Assembly (NCBI GenBank): GCA_946811185.2 | Contig: OX328102.1 | Location: 12,587,194-12,651,193 of the forward strand | DNA: 64,000 nt | Reading direction: 5' to 3' | Source: Hippopus hippopus | Lineage: Eukaryota > Mollusca > Bivalvia > Cardiida > Cardiidae | Part shown: piece by piece, positions 24,529-34,210 of the stretch | Numbering within the stretch: the stretch's first letter is position 1 | How the letters are laid out: every line of letters begins with the position of its first letter | The notes under the pieces: generated by a model | The model's database searches: none | What the model was told of the DNA's origin: nothing | What the model saw: the letters and a program-made list of their open reading frames with translations, nothing else | Made by a program: the position numbers and the translations under genes

Positions 24529-24929
24529 AGCAATTGGGGTTAAATTTGAAAGGAAGCCTTCTTACTAGGGAATCTTGTGCTACTGCAATTTTCATTATGA
24601 TTGGACATCTAATACAGAAGTGGTGACACTTTGAAATATTTTTCTGAGTTACCGGTAATGACAGGGCAAGTAGTGGGAAAACTTAGTGGCCTGCAACAGT
24701 TTCCGTTTAGCTGTGTTTGGGTATATGAAACAAAAAGCTGTTGATTTCAGTTGCCAGCTGACAAAAGTGGGTTTAATACATCTCCATAATGCATTGTACC
24801 AAGCCAGCCATCACATAGTTAAGGATCCATAAAATCCATTTCATCTGACAACCAGCTGAATCATGAGGTAGACTTCTTCTTTGACAAGCAGAAAATTGGC
24901 CAATAGAAAAGTTTGACCCATGTCAGCCT

Positions 24930-27900
24930 CAGGGGTAAAAGTTTTCCGTATTGTGACGGAATTCCGTATTTTCAGGGGCCGACCAGGTCATTTTTCCAAA
25001 TCGTTTAAATCTGAGGAGAAATTTTCTTGGGGGGGGGGGGTACCCCTTCATCTCGTATCTGTTGCAAGTCAATAGATTTCCAGATGCCGTATCAGTAAAA
25101 TTTATTACCCCACTGCATTTGCTTTGTCCGGGGCTGATCTCGGTCATTAATGTCTCCCGTCAAACGCACTCGCCTTAAAAACAATGAAATTCAAAGAATT
25201 TTGTAATTTCGGGGATAACTTGCACCGAAATGTTTACAGTCACTCACTCTTGCTTAGGGTTTCCCGATTCTAAATATAGATGCTGAACCGGAACGTTCTA
25301 AGGTTATCGTATGATGTTATATTGTTCGTGTCCAAAATGTTGCGGCTGTGTTTTGATCGGTCATTCGGCATACCTCGGGTGATGGGAGCCATCATATCCC
25401 TCGGCTGTATCTGGTGGATTGATATGCACCAGATCGGTACATACCCGGAAATACGCCGGTTTACCGTTCTGAAAATTGTAAGGCTCCTCTTAAAAAAGAA
25501 AACTTGAATTTCAATTTTCTATCGAAATCTTTCTAACTATGTTTCAGTTGAGTTGACAAATAGTTCGTACATTCATTATTTAACTTGGTTTATCAATTCT
25601 GATTGAAGTTTTCACCGACAGATAAACAGATGTGAATAACTTCATCGAGGTTGTTTATGTCGTTGCTAAACGACTGACAGTTGTGCGCTATATATAGAAT
25701 CACGTGATTCTCATTTCAAAATGGAAATCTCCTTCATACGGACGAGGTTAGATGTAGGTACGGAATCGGCCGAGTTGTGACGAGTGTTGATCGGTTTGCC
25801 GACTTTAACATTTTTGCCGCTAGGATTGTAAAACAAAATAAAGCATTAACAAAGCCCTTCGTTTTAGGGGACAAATATTGGCTGCAATTTGATTATTTGC
25901 TAGCGAAAGATGGCTCAGTTTAAATTATCTTTGTTCTTTTCAATAACAAATGAATGTCAGATCGGCAACTATCTTCCGAAGTTGACAGTACGTGCTACTC
26001 AAATGCCGAAGCGACCGAAAAAGGGGGAAAAGTTTCATTCATACATTGTAGTCCGATTTGCAGTCGGTACCGAAGCTCGCTCGGTCGGTCGTGAAACGTG
26101 AATACTGGTTTGTAGCGCTTGGTTTTGTGACTGATATTAATCACACTCTAGGATTCAATATAGTGATAACAAACACGAAAATTGGCCGAAAAAATGAGAA
26201 AGAAATTTTTGTCCATGGATGTCTTGTCAAAACTCGACAACTCGGCAAGTTTCTTATTTGATCCCTGAGACCGGGTTTTGACGCTTGGAAATTTGAAATG
26301 ACATGTCTTTGACGCTGAAAAATATTTGCTTAATTGTCAATCTGACGCATGAAATTATCGTCAAGAGCTTCATATAACCTAGCTTATGCGCATCCGGCAG
26401 AAATATGGGCTAAACACGATCAGTATAAAATGTGAAGGACACGCGCGTGATCTAATGAAGCTGGCGAGTCATTTACGAGAACGTAATAACGGTGTTAATC
26501 CTCTGATCTAGTGTAAAGTGACAGATTTTAAAGTTACCTGCTATTCAAAATGACTAACTGATGTCAAATCATATGGTAATACTTCTCTAGAAATTAATTG
26601 ACACGAAAAATTGATCGCCAAAAAAAACGTGAAAACGCATGACACTACCATGCTCAGCGTGACATCGTCCGATCAGACGGACTTCAAACTATCTTCTCGA
26701 CTTTAATAATGAATTTAAACATTGAATTTACACAAATCTCTCAATAAAACAATAAGTGGAATCTAAAATTCTGTCATGAGTGAAAAAATTGTTGTTTTAT
26801 GAAATGAAAATATAGATCTAAAGGGGGGGGGGTCGTCTGCAAATGCTTGAAATATGTGAATTTTTTTAAACTGGTTTGGAAATAAAAATTTAAAGATCAA
26901 AATAAATTATATTAAATAAAGTAAAGAAAATCTAAAGTACAAAACATCACATATTTATAAACTTGATATCATGTAGACAAATTGTCAAAGTATTTAAAGC
27001 AAAAAGGCATTCCCAGTTCAATGGAGAAACCGATTGTACAACCAATAGCTAGTTGGTTTGCTCTTCCGGTTACAAAGTGATAATTATTTTTGCATTTAAA
27101 CTGATTGCCCCACACTGCCGATTTGATAGATTTTTTACAGGAATTGGACCAGTTCCATGGTATATCACTTACCTGCTTGTTTTAGCAAACATTAGAATTG
27201 CACATTTTAGGAAAGGTTCTTAAAGTGTTTGAAGAGCTTTTAACAGTGAACATGTAGATGTATCTATAAAATCTTGTTTGGGCATGTTGCATGAAAACAG
27301 TCTATCTTTTAATGGGCTGTCATTAAAACTTGGTATTTTAATGAAATTAATATGTAGTTTAAATCTGAACCCCCATCCTTGTTTGTGTACCCCAAACTCC
27401 AGTTACCAAAGGGTGCAAAAACCTCAAGCTAGAAAATGCACAGCACACTCTGTCACATTCTCCCTGATAAATTAGCCATTCTTAAAGAGAGTGTTCATTT
27501 CCTATTTGACAGATTTGATTTTATTCTTTTGACAGAAATTTAGCACATATGATTGCATTTTAATGAATCAAATATTAAATACTAGATATGTCCTTTCTCA
27601 TACTTGTTGTACTTTCAAATACAAAACTGATGTAGGGCTAATCTGATTAGGTCCTGTGTACAAAATGGAGATAAAAGAGGACAAAAATAACATGGGTGCT
27701 AAAAACTTTGAGATTTCCTTAGGTTTTAGCATATCATATCTTTCATTCGTTTCAAGATTTTTTCAACTTTAAAATGCTAAAACTGGATCTCATTAGAGGT
27801 ATTTGATGCTTATAAAACAGCTAAATCTCAGGAGCTTCCGGGGGCCTCCGGCCCCCTGTACCCCTGGCCAGGGCGTTGCCCTGGACCTACCGGGGGCCCT

Positions 27901-27962
27901 AGCGGCCCCCAGGCCCCCAGCTCAATTTTCAGTATTTTCAGATTTTTTAACTTTTACCCCTG
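24930..27962. mobile_element. hAT-like element with 6-bp duplication
   Basis: Ends CAGGGGTAAAAGTT (24930) and AACTTTTACCCCTG (to 27962) are inverted repeats. CAGCCT is duplicated at 24924-24929 and 27963-27968. Size about 3.0 kb. No transposase motif found. Bases 26440-26720 are the reverse complement of a related stretch at 6040-6300 in the other hAT-like element. A GC-rich hairpin repeat lies near its right end. Confidence 0.75.
27829..27925 (+). repeat. GC-rich multi-hairpin repeat
   Basis: GGGGGCCTCCGGCCCCC, CCAGGGCGTTGCCCTGG and CGGGGGCCCTAGCGGCCCCC in series; inverted relative to 6772-6866. Strikingly GC-rich against its surroundings. Confidence 0.75.
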
Positions 27963-28052
27963 CAGCCTTGACATGGGTCAGAACTTTTTTTAAAGGCATT
28001 AAACTGCCTTTTAAAAGAGAATGGCTTATTTCTTTTTTTTTTTTTTATTCAG

Positions 28053-28136
28053 CCTCTCTACAGTATGAGAGTATCCTATTGTACCCAACCACCACTGGGA
28101 ATGATGAAAAGAAAAATTTGGTTGTATTTCCTCACG
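28053..28136 (+). CDS. APEH: APEH exon d (start of hydrolase domain)
   Basis: A long T tract and ttcag (to 28052) precede it; the donor is gttagt at 28137. The incoming C plus CC gives Pro, followed by SLQYESILLYP and NLVVFPHG, the first strands of the alpha/beta-hydrolase fold; it leaves one base (G). The intron before it is 23,493 bp, more than ten times longer than any other in the visible gene. Confidence 0.93.
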
Positions 28137-28459
28137 GTTAGTAAGGGTTTATTTTTATCTTGGCTGTTTTCAAAGAAAACATTTTTATATTGTCATAGCC
28201 CTGTCATCATGCAAAAACTTTGACTATTTATAATATCTCTGTCATTACTGGAGATATTTACTTCAAACTCAGGCTAGTTGCTGACTGTCAAAAGAGAGCT
28301 GATAAAACAGGGGCAGGTAACCAAAATATTTTTGACACAGTTATGCTCCTACTTTTGCATAGAATTTTTACTGAAAATCTATCTATTTCTTAAAGCAGCT
28401 GCAGCTGAGTGTTGGTATCAGCTTGTGTTGCTCTTATAATATTTACAATACAACAAAAT

Positions 28460-28672
28460 TTAACCCTTACCTGCTGAATAAAAGAAATGAAACTTTCTAG
28501 CCGATAGTAAAAATCCAAATATTGCTGTTTGACAGGTATTTATGGAGGAAATAAATATCTCCTTGTCGGACAACGTGGATCCAAGATCAGACTGCACATT
28601 CTGTGCAGTCTGATCTTGATCTGTACTGTCCACAAAAGGTCAGTGAGTTGCGATTAGCAGCCTAAGGGTTAA
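28460..28672 (+). mobile_element. H2 hairpin MITE (second TTAA family)
   Basis: TTAA at 28460-28463 and 28669-28672; ends CCCTTACCTGCT / AGCAGCCTAAGGG. Central palindrome GATCCAAGATCAGACTGCAC ... GTGCAGTCTGATCTTGATC around 28598. Different in sequence from H1 apart from the CCCTT termini. Confidence 0.85.
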
Positions 28673-28894
28673 GACATGTCTAAATTCAAATTATTATGCT
28701 GACAACAGATTAGATACAGCTCAAGTGATAGGATTTTACTCTGAAAGGTTAGAAAACATTATTAGAAAAGGGAAAAGAAAAAACGTCTTCAACCATGAAC
28801 AAAGGTTTTTGATTGATAGCATACTGAAATAAGTTTCATGTACTTTATCCCTGTTCATGTCAATATTTTACATGAGTAGTTTTATCCACTTACC

Positions 28895-29724
28895 CTGTAC
28901 AACACACTGAGGACAGTAACGTACAGGCCTTGAGACCATGGGGTTACTGGTTCAATTCCCCAGCTCTTTTAATTTATTTATGAGGATTGATGAACGTCAT
29001 TGCGACAGCAGGGGTGTAAAATTTTTTCTTTGTCTACTTGTCCTGTAGGACGAGTGGGTAGAAAAAGTTACTCATCCTTATGACACTATCACTTGTCCCA
29101 GCTTGCGGACTTGAGTGACCATTTCTACTGCATATACTACGGTGTCGATATAAACAAAGTAGACGGTGTTTAATACTTATTTTTTTTCCGGTGGCTTGAC
29201 TGGTAAACCTGCCCCGATCTAACAATTGTAGCGTAGATCATAAAGGTATACTAGTCTAACCGACGCCGTGAACAGAAAACCTGTCAAGCACTTTACAGCA
29301 TGAACATCCTGTATTGTGATTGAAGAGATGCTCTGGAATTTCAGTTTTACTTTCGTTTTGAGTTCGCCATGAAATAACCTGTAATTTGAATTTTACTTGA
29401 CAAATTTATAATTCAATAGTTTTAAAATGTACTCATGCAACAGGACGAGCTTGGCATTTTTTCTGCTTGCCTGAAGCCAAATGTTACTCGTCAATACGAG
29501 CAGATGAGTGGAATTTTACACCCCTGGACAGGCTCCATTCATCTCTCACTGCTGACCATCGGTTTGACTATGGTTATGTAGTGAAACAGCTAGTGACTTG
29601 GGAATAATGTTGTGTGAAGTACTGGTAAAAGAATCTCCAGAAAAGCTTGGATAGATGCACTAGCCACAGCGATATACCTGAAATATAATGTAATGTTGAA
29701 ATGGCGTTCACAACAAACAAACAA
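28895..29724 (+). mobile_element. SINE family 2, interrupted by a MITE
   Basis: Head with TACTGGTTCAATTCCCCAGC and CATTGCGACAG up to 29008; resumes at 29532 with TCTCTCACTGCTGACCATCG, a TACTGGTAAAAGAATC segment and a CAACAAACAAACAAC tail. Removing 29009-29531 restores the order seen in 40296-40604. Confidence 0.8.
29009..29526. mobile_element. hAT-like MITE inside a SINE
   Basis: Perfect ends CAGGGGTGTAAAATT (29009-29023) and AATTTTACACCCCTG (29512-29526); GACAG duplicated at 29004-29008 and 29527-29531. 518 bp, no coding. The empty site is predicted by other SINE copies (GCGACAGGATTCC). Confidence 0.85.
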
Positions 29725-29726
29725 CT

Positions 29727-29948
29727 TTAACCATACAACAGAATTTCAGACTTGTCCGAATTGATAGCATTTGCAAATTACAAATTCAGTGTATCTGTAA
29801 AGATTATTTCCATCTTTGCAGTGCAAGACAATATTGTTTGAAAAGGAGAAAATGCTGGTTACCAGCATTTTCTCCTTTGCTCACAATGGTTTCAAAAGCA
29901 CTCTTCTTTAGGGTCTCTAGAATACAAGATTGTGTGGTGAAGGGTTAT
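29727..29948 (-). mobile_element. H1 hairpin MITE
   Basis: TTAA 29727-29730, ACAGAATTTCAGACTTGTCC end first; perfect central GAGAAAATGCTGGTTACCAG around 29862; end GGTGAAGGGTTAT. Only 79 bp before APEH exon e. Confidence 0.85.
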
Positions 29949-30026
29949 ATGGATCCTTTTCTAATGTTTTTACTTTCTTTGTTTCTCATTTCAAAGTTTA
30001 AACCTTTATTTTTTTTTACTTTACAG

Positions 30027-30107
30027 GTGGACCTCATTCCGTATTTACAACAGACTTTATGTTGTATGGCTCACTTCTGTGTGAACTTGGATTTTCTCTG
30101 CTCATGG
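30027..30107 (+). CDS. APEH: APEH exon e (GGPHS oxyanion segment)
   Basis: Acceptor ttacag ends at 30026 and donor gtattt is at 30108. It completes the HGGPHS motif with the previous exon, then reads VFTTDFMLYGSLLCELGFSL and LM, leaving one base. HGGPHS-x-F is the conserved first loop of S9 family hydrolase domains. Confidence 0.94.
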
Positions 30108-30154
30108 GTATTTATAGTTTTGTTTAATTTATGAATTCCTCTATTTTAGTAAAT

Positions 30155-30320
30155 TAACTTCTTAAACAAACGATTTCCTATATCTGTGACCTTGAGGAAG
30201 AAGGCTTTTAAAACACATCAAAGCAAAAAGAGAAATTGCCTTTAACCAGTATTCATATGTTACCTAGCTACAAGTGCTTTGAAATTGGACATGTCTGAAC
30301 TTTTTCATCTTGTTATGACT
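30155..30320 (+). mobile_element. H1 hairpin MITE, decayed
   Basis: TGTGACCTTGAGGAAGAAGG, broken hairpin, AAGTGCTTTGAAATTGGACA; begins about 50 bp after APEH exon e. Confidence 0.6.
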
Positions 30321-30449
30321 CGATTTTTCCAACATATTTTTATGAACACAAATAATATCTGCTAACAAAAAATCTGTTCAACCTAGTATGATGATACATC
30401 ATACATATATAGATATCACTGGATAAAAAAGCTTGTTAGATTTGGATCA

Positions 30450-30720
30450 TAAAGGTTAGACGCTAAGGTCACGATGCCCAGCTCAGCCAACTTCTTTCTA
30501 TGGATTGGTGATAGTCATTGCCACAAGATTCATTCTTCTTTTACAACTGAAAATTGTTTATACAATGATTATATGGGAAAAGATACTGGCTTGGTAACAA
30601 TGTTGTATCGAAATACTGGAGACCCAAAGAAAGCAAAGTAAAGGTGTGCACTAGCTGTTTTGATATTAGTGTAATAATGTTACAAACAGTGGAAGGTGGC
30701 TTACAAACACTGAACAGACA
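30450..30720 (+). mobile_element. SINE family 2, strongly decayed
   Basis: GATTGGTGATAGTCATTGCC, AGATACTGGCTTGG, AATGTTGTATCGAAATACTG and TTACAAACACTG tail follow the order of the family-2 SINE. Confidence 0.55.
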
Positions 30721-30903
30721 AAAGACTTTTCACTTGGAACACTGAAACTTCCCACATGTGATGCTTAATTTGAAAAAAAAGAGATGTCTATAACACTTGA
30801 TGACCTTGGTTTGATGTCAAGTTCACCTAACCAGAATTGAATATTATCTGAGGTACAACCTGCAGTTTAACTTTATACGGTAATATTTGATATATTGTGA
30901 CAG

Positions 30904-30992
30904 TTAACTACAGGGGTTCTGTTGGTTATGGTATGGACGGTGTCAATTCTTTACTGGGTAACATTGGGGACCAGGATGTGAAAGATGTTCAG
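30904..30992 (+). CDS. APEH: APEH exon f (NYRGS motif)
   Basis: Acceptor gacag ends at 30903 and donor gtatgt starts at 30993. It reads (V)NYRGSVGYGMDGVNSLLGNI and GDQDVKDVQ, ending in phase 0. VNYRGS-x-G-(Y/F)-G and G-x-Q-D-V-K-D-V-Q are hallmarks of the S9C catalytic domain. Confidence 0.95.
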
Positions 30993-31149
30993 GTATGTCT
31001 GTTTTAACTCTTAACTCAGTGACAAAATTTCAGAACAATCCAAATTGAAAGTGTCACAGTGAGTGGTTAAATATATGAGCACTTAAAACCAGCCTTGTTT
31101 TTACAGCTATGTGATTTGGTGTATTTCTTTTTGTAATTGTAAAGCATGG

Positions 31150-31455
31150 TGCATTATGGTTAGTGCTTGTTGTTTACTATAAAGTATTGTCAGAAAAGAA
31201 GTAATGCTGGTGACAAGCAATGTTTTCTACCTAGAAAATGTTCCACCCTTACAAAAACAAATCATTTTACAACAATGTTTTCTGTTCTTTCATAGACAAA
31301 TTCTATTATTTCAGCCACATTTTATTCATAGTCAAATTCTATTATTTCAGCCACATTTTATTCATAGTCAAATTCAATTATTTCAGCCACATTTTATTCA
31401 TAGTCTGAAGATGCTTTGAACTTGAAAAATTCTAAAATTTTGTCATCTGGTAAAG
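31150..31455 (+). mobile_element. H1-derived copy with 36-bp triplication
   Basis: H1 order is seen: AAGTATTGTCAGAAAAGAAG, AATGCTGGTGACAAGCA, ... TTCTAAAATTTTGTCATCTG. A 36-bp unit (start CAAATTCTATTATTTCAGCC) repeats at 31297, 31333 and 31369. Confidence 0.7.
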
Positions 31456-31539
31456 ACTTGCCACCATCCAAGGAGATTTTTTTTTTTTTTTTGTCTAACA
31501 GTAGATGTCCACTGAAATTGGAGATTGTTTTGGTCCGAA

Positions 31540-31660
31540 AGTTAGAATCAGATGGTAGATGATGTGGATCCAAGATCAGACAGCACATTCTTTGCAGTCT
31601 GATATTGATCTATGTCAGCTGCAAAAGCTAAGTAAGTCACTATTAGCAGTGCAAGATAAG
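31540..31660 (+). mobile_element. H2 fragment
   Basis: GATCCAAGATCAGACAGCAC / TTTGCAGTCTGATATTGATC hairpin with the following GCAAAAGCTAAGTAAGTC segment. Ends not preserved. Confidence 0.6.
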
Positions 31661-31683
31661 TGTTGATTGATCTTGTTTTTTAG

Positions 31684-31794
31684 GAAGCAGCTGAAGAAAT
31701 GATAGCAAATGAGGCTTACGATAAAAATAGAATCTGTGTGCTGGGAGGCTCTCATGGGGGGTTTCTAACCTGTCACCTTGTGGGACAGTATCCA
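31684..31794 (+). CDS. APEH: APEH exon g (catalytic serine)
   Basis: Acceptor ttttttag ends at 31683 and donor gtaagt is at 31795; the exon is exactly 37 codons, phase 0 at both ends. It carries RICVLGGSHGGFLTCHLVGQ. The nucleophile Ser codon is TCT at 31750-31752 within the G-G-S-H-G-G nucleophile elbow. Confidence 0.96.
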
Positions 31795-31827
31795 GTAAGT
31801 TGCTTTATCCATTTTACTAAATGATTC

Positions 31828-32015
31828 TGTGTTTTTTAAGACCCTGAGGGAGGAAAGCTTTTGAAAAAATTATTGGAAAAAGAGAAAATCCATGTAACAA
31901 GGATTGTCTCCTTTTCTAACTATGTTTTCAACCCTTTCAGATGTTAACTGAGCAACATTCAGCCATTTGTCTGCACATTTGTTTGTGTAAGCTTACCAGA
32001 CCAAAATAACTTTAA
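31828..32015 (+). mobile_element. H1 hairpin MITE, decayed
   Basis: AAGACCCTGAGGGAGGAAAG, TTATTGGAAAAAGAGAAAAT / TTGTCTCCTTTTCTAACTAT arms. Follows APEH exon g closely. Confidence 0.65.
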
Positions 32016-32079
32016 ATTAATACTTTTTTAGCATGACTGTTTTCAAAAAAGATGTCAAGGTATTACCATTATCTATGAA

Positions 32080-32292
32080 AAGGGGGCTTAATACATCTTC
32101 AAAAAGTAGCAACTCATGTCAGCTTTTTGCTTTTCATCAATTTTCTGCATGTCAAAGGATCAGTGTACCACATGATTCAGTCAGTTGTTAGACAAAATGG
32201 ATTTTATGGATCCATAATTTTGTGATGACTTGCTCTGCATAATGCATCAGGGAGATGCATTAAGCCCCCTTTTCCCAGAGCATGGCTGATAT
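32080..32292 (-). mobile_element. P-family palindromic element
   Basis: AAGGGGGCTTAATACATCTT ... GGGAGATGCATTAAGCCCCC ends are inverted repeats; TTTTCATCAATTTTCTGCAT and AAAATGGATTTTATGGATCC inside. Inverted orientation; central palindrome lost. Confidence 0.75.
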
Positions 32293-32489
32293 ATAGACAT
32301 CATTTTCTGCTGTATCATGTAAAAACTTGAACATTTTCCAATATTTCATTGTCATTATTGAAGACATTTACTTCAAACCCAGGCTAATCATTAGCTATCT
32401 ACAGCAGAACCTATACCAAAAGGGCAGGTAAACCCTGAAATGTTTTTGTCATGGATATGGCCCTTTTTCAACTTAGATTTTCAGTAGTA

Positions 32490-32875
32490 AATAGCATTTT
32501 TCTCAGTTTCCCACTGTGTTTTCTATTCTTTTAAAGAAATATCCATTATTTCAGTATCAATTCATTTGTCATCTAGGGGTCCTGTGTGGCTAAGTGGTAA
32601 AATGGAGGACTTGTAACCTGGAGACCCCAGGTTCGAGCCTCACTGAATCCACTGAATATTTCGTGAGAGTGTCCTTTGGCAAGACACTTTAGAGCCGAAG
32701 CCTAGTACTGGTGGAATCCAGGAAAAACATGAATATGTGAGCTGTCACCATGATATGACTGAAATAATTTTGAAAGTGGCATAAAACACCATTAAATCAG
32801 TCAATTTGTCATCTTCAAATATATCTACATTCAGATCGGACAAGTCTAAAATTTTGTTAGCTGGCACAGGATTAA
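32490..32875 (+). mobile_element. H1 copy interrupted by a SINE
   Basis: Right part of H1 (TTTCCCACTGTGTTTTCTAT ... TTCATTTGTCATCT) resumes after the SINE as TCAAATATATCTACATTCAG, AAATTTTGTTAGCTGG and ends TTAA 32872-32875. Confidence 0.75.
32575..32803 (+). mobile_element. tRNA-headed SINE, family 1
   Basis: Target-site duplication ATTTGTCATCT at 32564-32574 and 32804-32814. Head GTGGCTAAGTGGTAAAATGG with B box GGTTCGAGCCT, body GTGTCCTTTGGCAAGACACT, then GATATGACTGAAATAATTTT and AAAACACCATTAAATCAGTC tail. It is nested in an H1 element. Confidence 0.88.
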
Positions 32876-33096
32876 TTCGGACCTGATAATCCTTTGTTTT
32901 CAGGTTCTTGAGAAAGGAGGCCCGTGAAAACATTGTTAGAAAAGGAGAAAATGCTGGTAAACAAAATTCTCTCCTTTTCACACAATGTTTTCTATGTTCT
33001 CATTCAAAGAAAAAACTCATCATATGAGCCACATTTGATTTATGATATTTAAAGGCTTTCAATGCAGATAAAATTCTGTCATCTTGTGAAGAGATA
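32872..33096 (+). mobile_element. H1 hairpin MITE (shares TTAA with previous)
   Basis: Starts at the TTAA (32872-32875) that closes the preceding copy. GAAAACATTGTTAGAAAAGG / CTCTCCTTTTCACACAATGT arms; ends near GTGAAGAGATAAAG. Confidence 0.75.
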
Positions 33097-33129
33097 AAGC
33101 AACTGAATGTGTTTTTAGTGCCAGACAGT

Positions 33130-33359
33130 TTAACTGTTTACCACTGGACGAAAATGCAGTCTGATCCAGATTGAAAGCATTTGCAGGCGACTATTTAGAT
33201 ATAGCTCAAATGGTGGAATTAGTCCTTTGATAGGACAGAAAACACTGTGGAAAAAGGAAAAAATGCTGGTTACCAGCATTTTCTCCTTTTCCCACAATGT
33301 TTTGAAAAGGCTTCTTTTTTAGGGTTGTTAGATTTTGCAATGGTGTGGTAAAAGGTCAA
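33130..33359 (-). mobile_element. H1 hairpin MITE
   Basis: TTAA 33130-33133; palindrome GGAAAAAATGCTGGTTACCA around 33272; ends GTGTGGTAAAAGGTCAA at 33359, 26 bp before APEH exon h. Confidence 0.85.
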
Positions 33360-33385
33360 CACGTATCATTTTATTTCATTTACAG

Positions 33386-33434
33386 GGATTTTATAAAGCA
33401 GCTGCGTGTAGAAATCCAGTCATTGACCTTACCT
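33386..33434 (+). CDS. APEH: APEH exon h
   Basis: Acceptor tttacag ends at 33385 and donor gtaagt is at 33435. It reads GFYKAAACRNPVIDLT and leaves one base. The RNPV(I/V) segment follows the nucleophile helix in APEH. An H1 element ends about 26 bp upstream of the exon. Confidence 0.92.
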
Positions 33435-33711
33435 GTAAGTTTTTGTAATTCTGTCTTTTCTGTATGACTCAATTTGCTTTCTGTGTGTATCAGTAATATT
33501 TGCACTTTTAGCTTGGCTGTTCTCCTAAAATAATTCAATGTATTGTCAAAGCCCTTGTTGTCTTTTTGTCGTCATTAAAACTAATAGAAAAAAGAGGAAG
33601 TAAAGATGTCCTATTAGTTTGAGCAAATCTTAAATTGATTGTTACAATAAAAAAGGTTTGAGTCCAAAGTAGTCAAAACATCATAAATTATCAAAACTAG
33701 TTTAACTCTTT

Positions 33712-33920
33712 ACTAAACAGCAAAACTTTAGACTGGTCCAAATTGAAAAAAATTGCAGACAACAAATTAATTATTAATCAAAAGGTAAGATTTGCCTTTG
33801 ATAGGATAGAAAACATTGTAGGAGAAGGAGTAAATGCTGGTTATCAGCATTTTCCTCTTTTTTTGCTGTGTTTTTCAAAAGTTTTCTTTCCCAAGATTGT
33901 TAAAACTCGGTAAGTTGATG
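33712..33920 (-). mobile_element. H1 hairpin MITE
   Basis: TTAA 33712-33715, ACTTTAGACTGGTCCAAATT, hairpin GTAAATGCTGGTTATCAGCA around 33845. Confidence 0.75.
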
Positions 33921-33943
33921 GGCTACAACCAAAGTGATTTTCA

Positions 33944-34210
33944 TAATAACCCTTTATCCAACATTCACATACTTTAACAACTTTTGGAAGGCTTTTGCAA
34001 ACAATGCTGGAAAAGGAGAAAACGCTGGTAACATGGCTGAAATGATGAAAACGTTTGTGAAAAACGAATGAAATATGGATCAAGAAGTGCAGTCTGCTTT
34101 AGAAAGGGTATAAAACATGTTTGGAAATGGAGAAAATCCTGGTAACCAGCAGTTTTCCCTTTTCTCACAATGTTTTGAAGGCCTCTTACCTCAGGATAGT
34201 AAGAGACTGT
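33944..34210 (+). mobile_element. H1-derived composite copy
   Basis: AACCCTTTATCCAACATTC, GAGAAAACGCTGGTAACATG, then a second hairpin GGAGAAAATCCTGGTAACCA and CTCAGGATAGTAAGAG. Looks like two partial copies joined. Confidence 0.55.

Larger units (their letters stand above)
24750..28028 (+). mobile_element. P-family element split by a 3-kb insertion
   Basis: Left half 24750-24929 (TAATACATCTCCATAATGCA, GGATCCATAAAATCCATTTC, TTTGACCCATGTCAGCCT) and right half 27963-28028 (TTGACATGGGTC, AGGCATTAAACTGCCTTTTA) together form one P element; 24930-27962 was inserted near its central palindrome. The right half ends 25 bp before APEH exon d. Confidence 0.75.

Noticed and set aside
25280..25507. Open frame of 75 codons in the hAT-like element
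   Set aside because: No transposase motif or known domain; length is within chance for AT-rich DNA.
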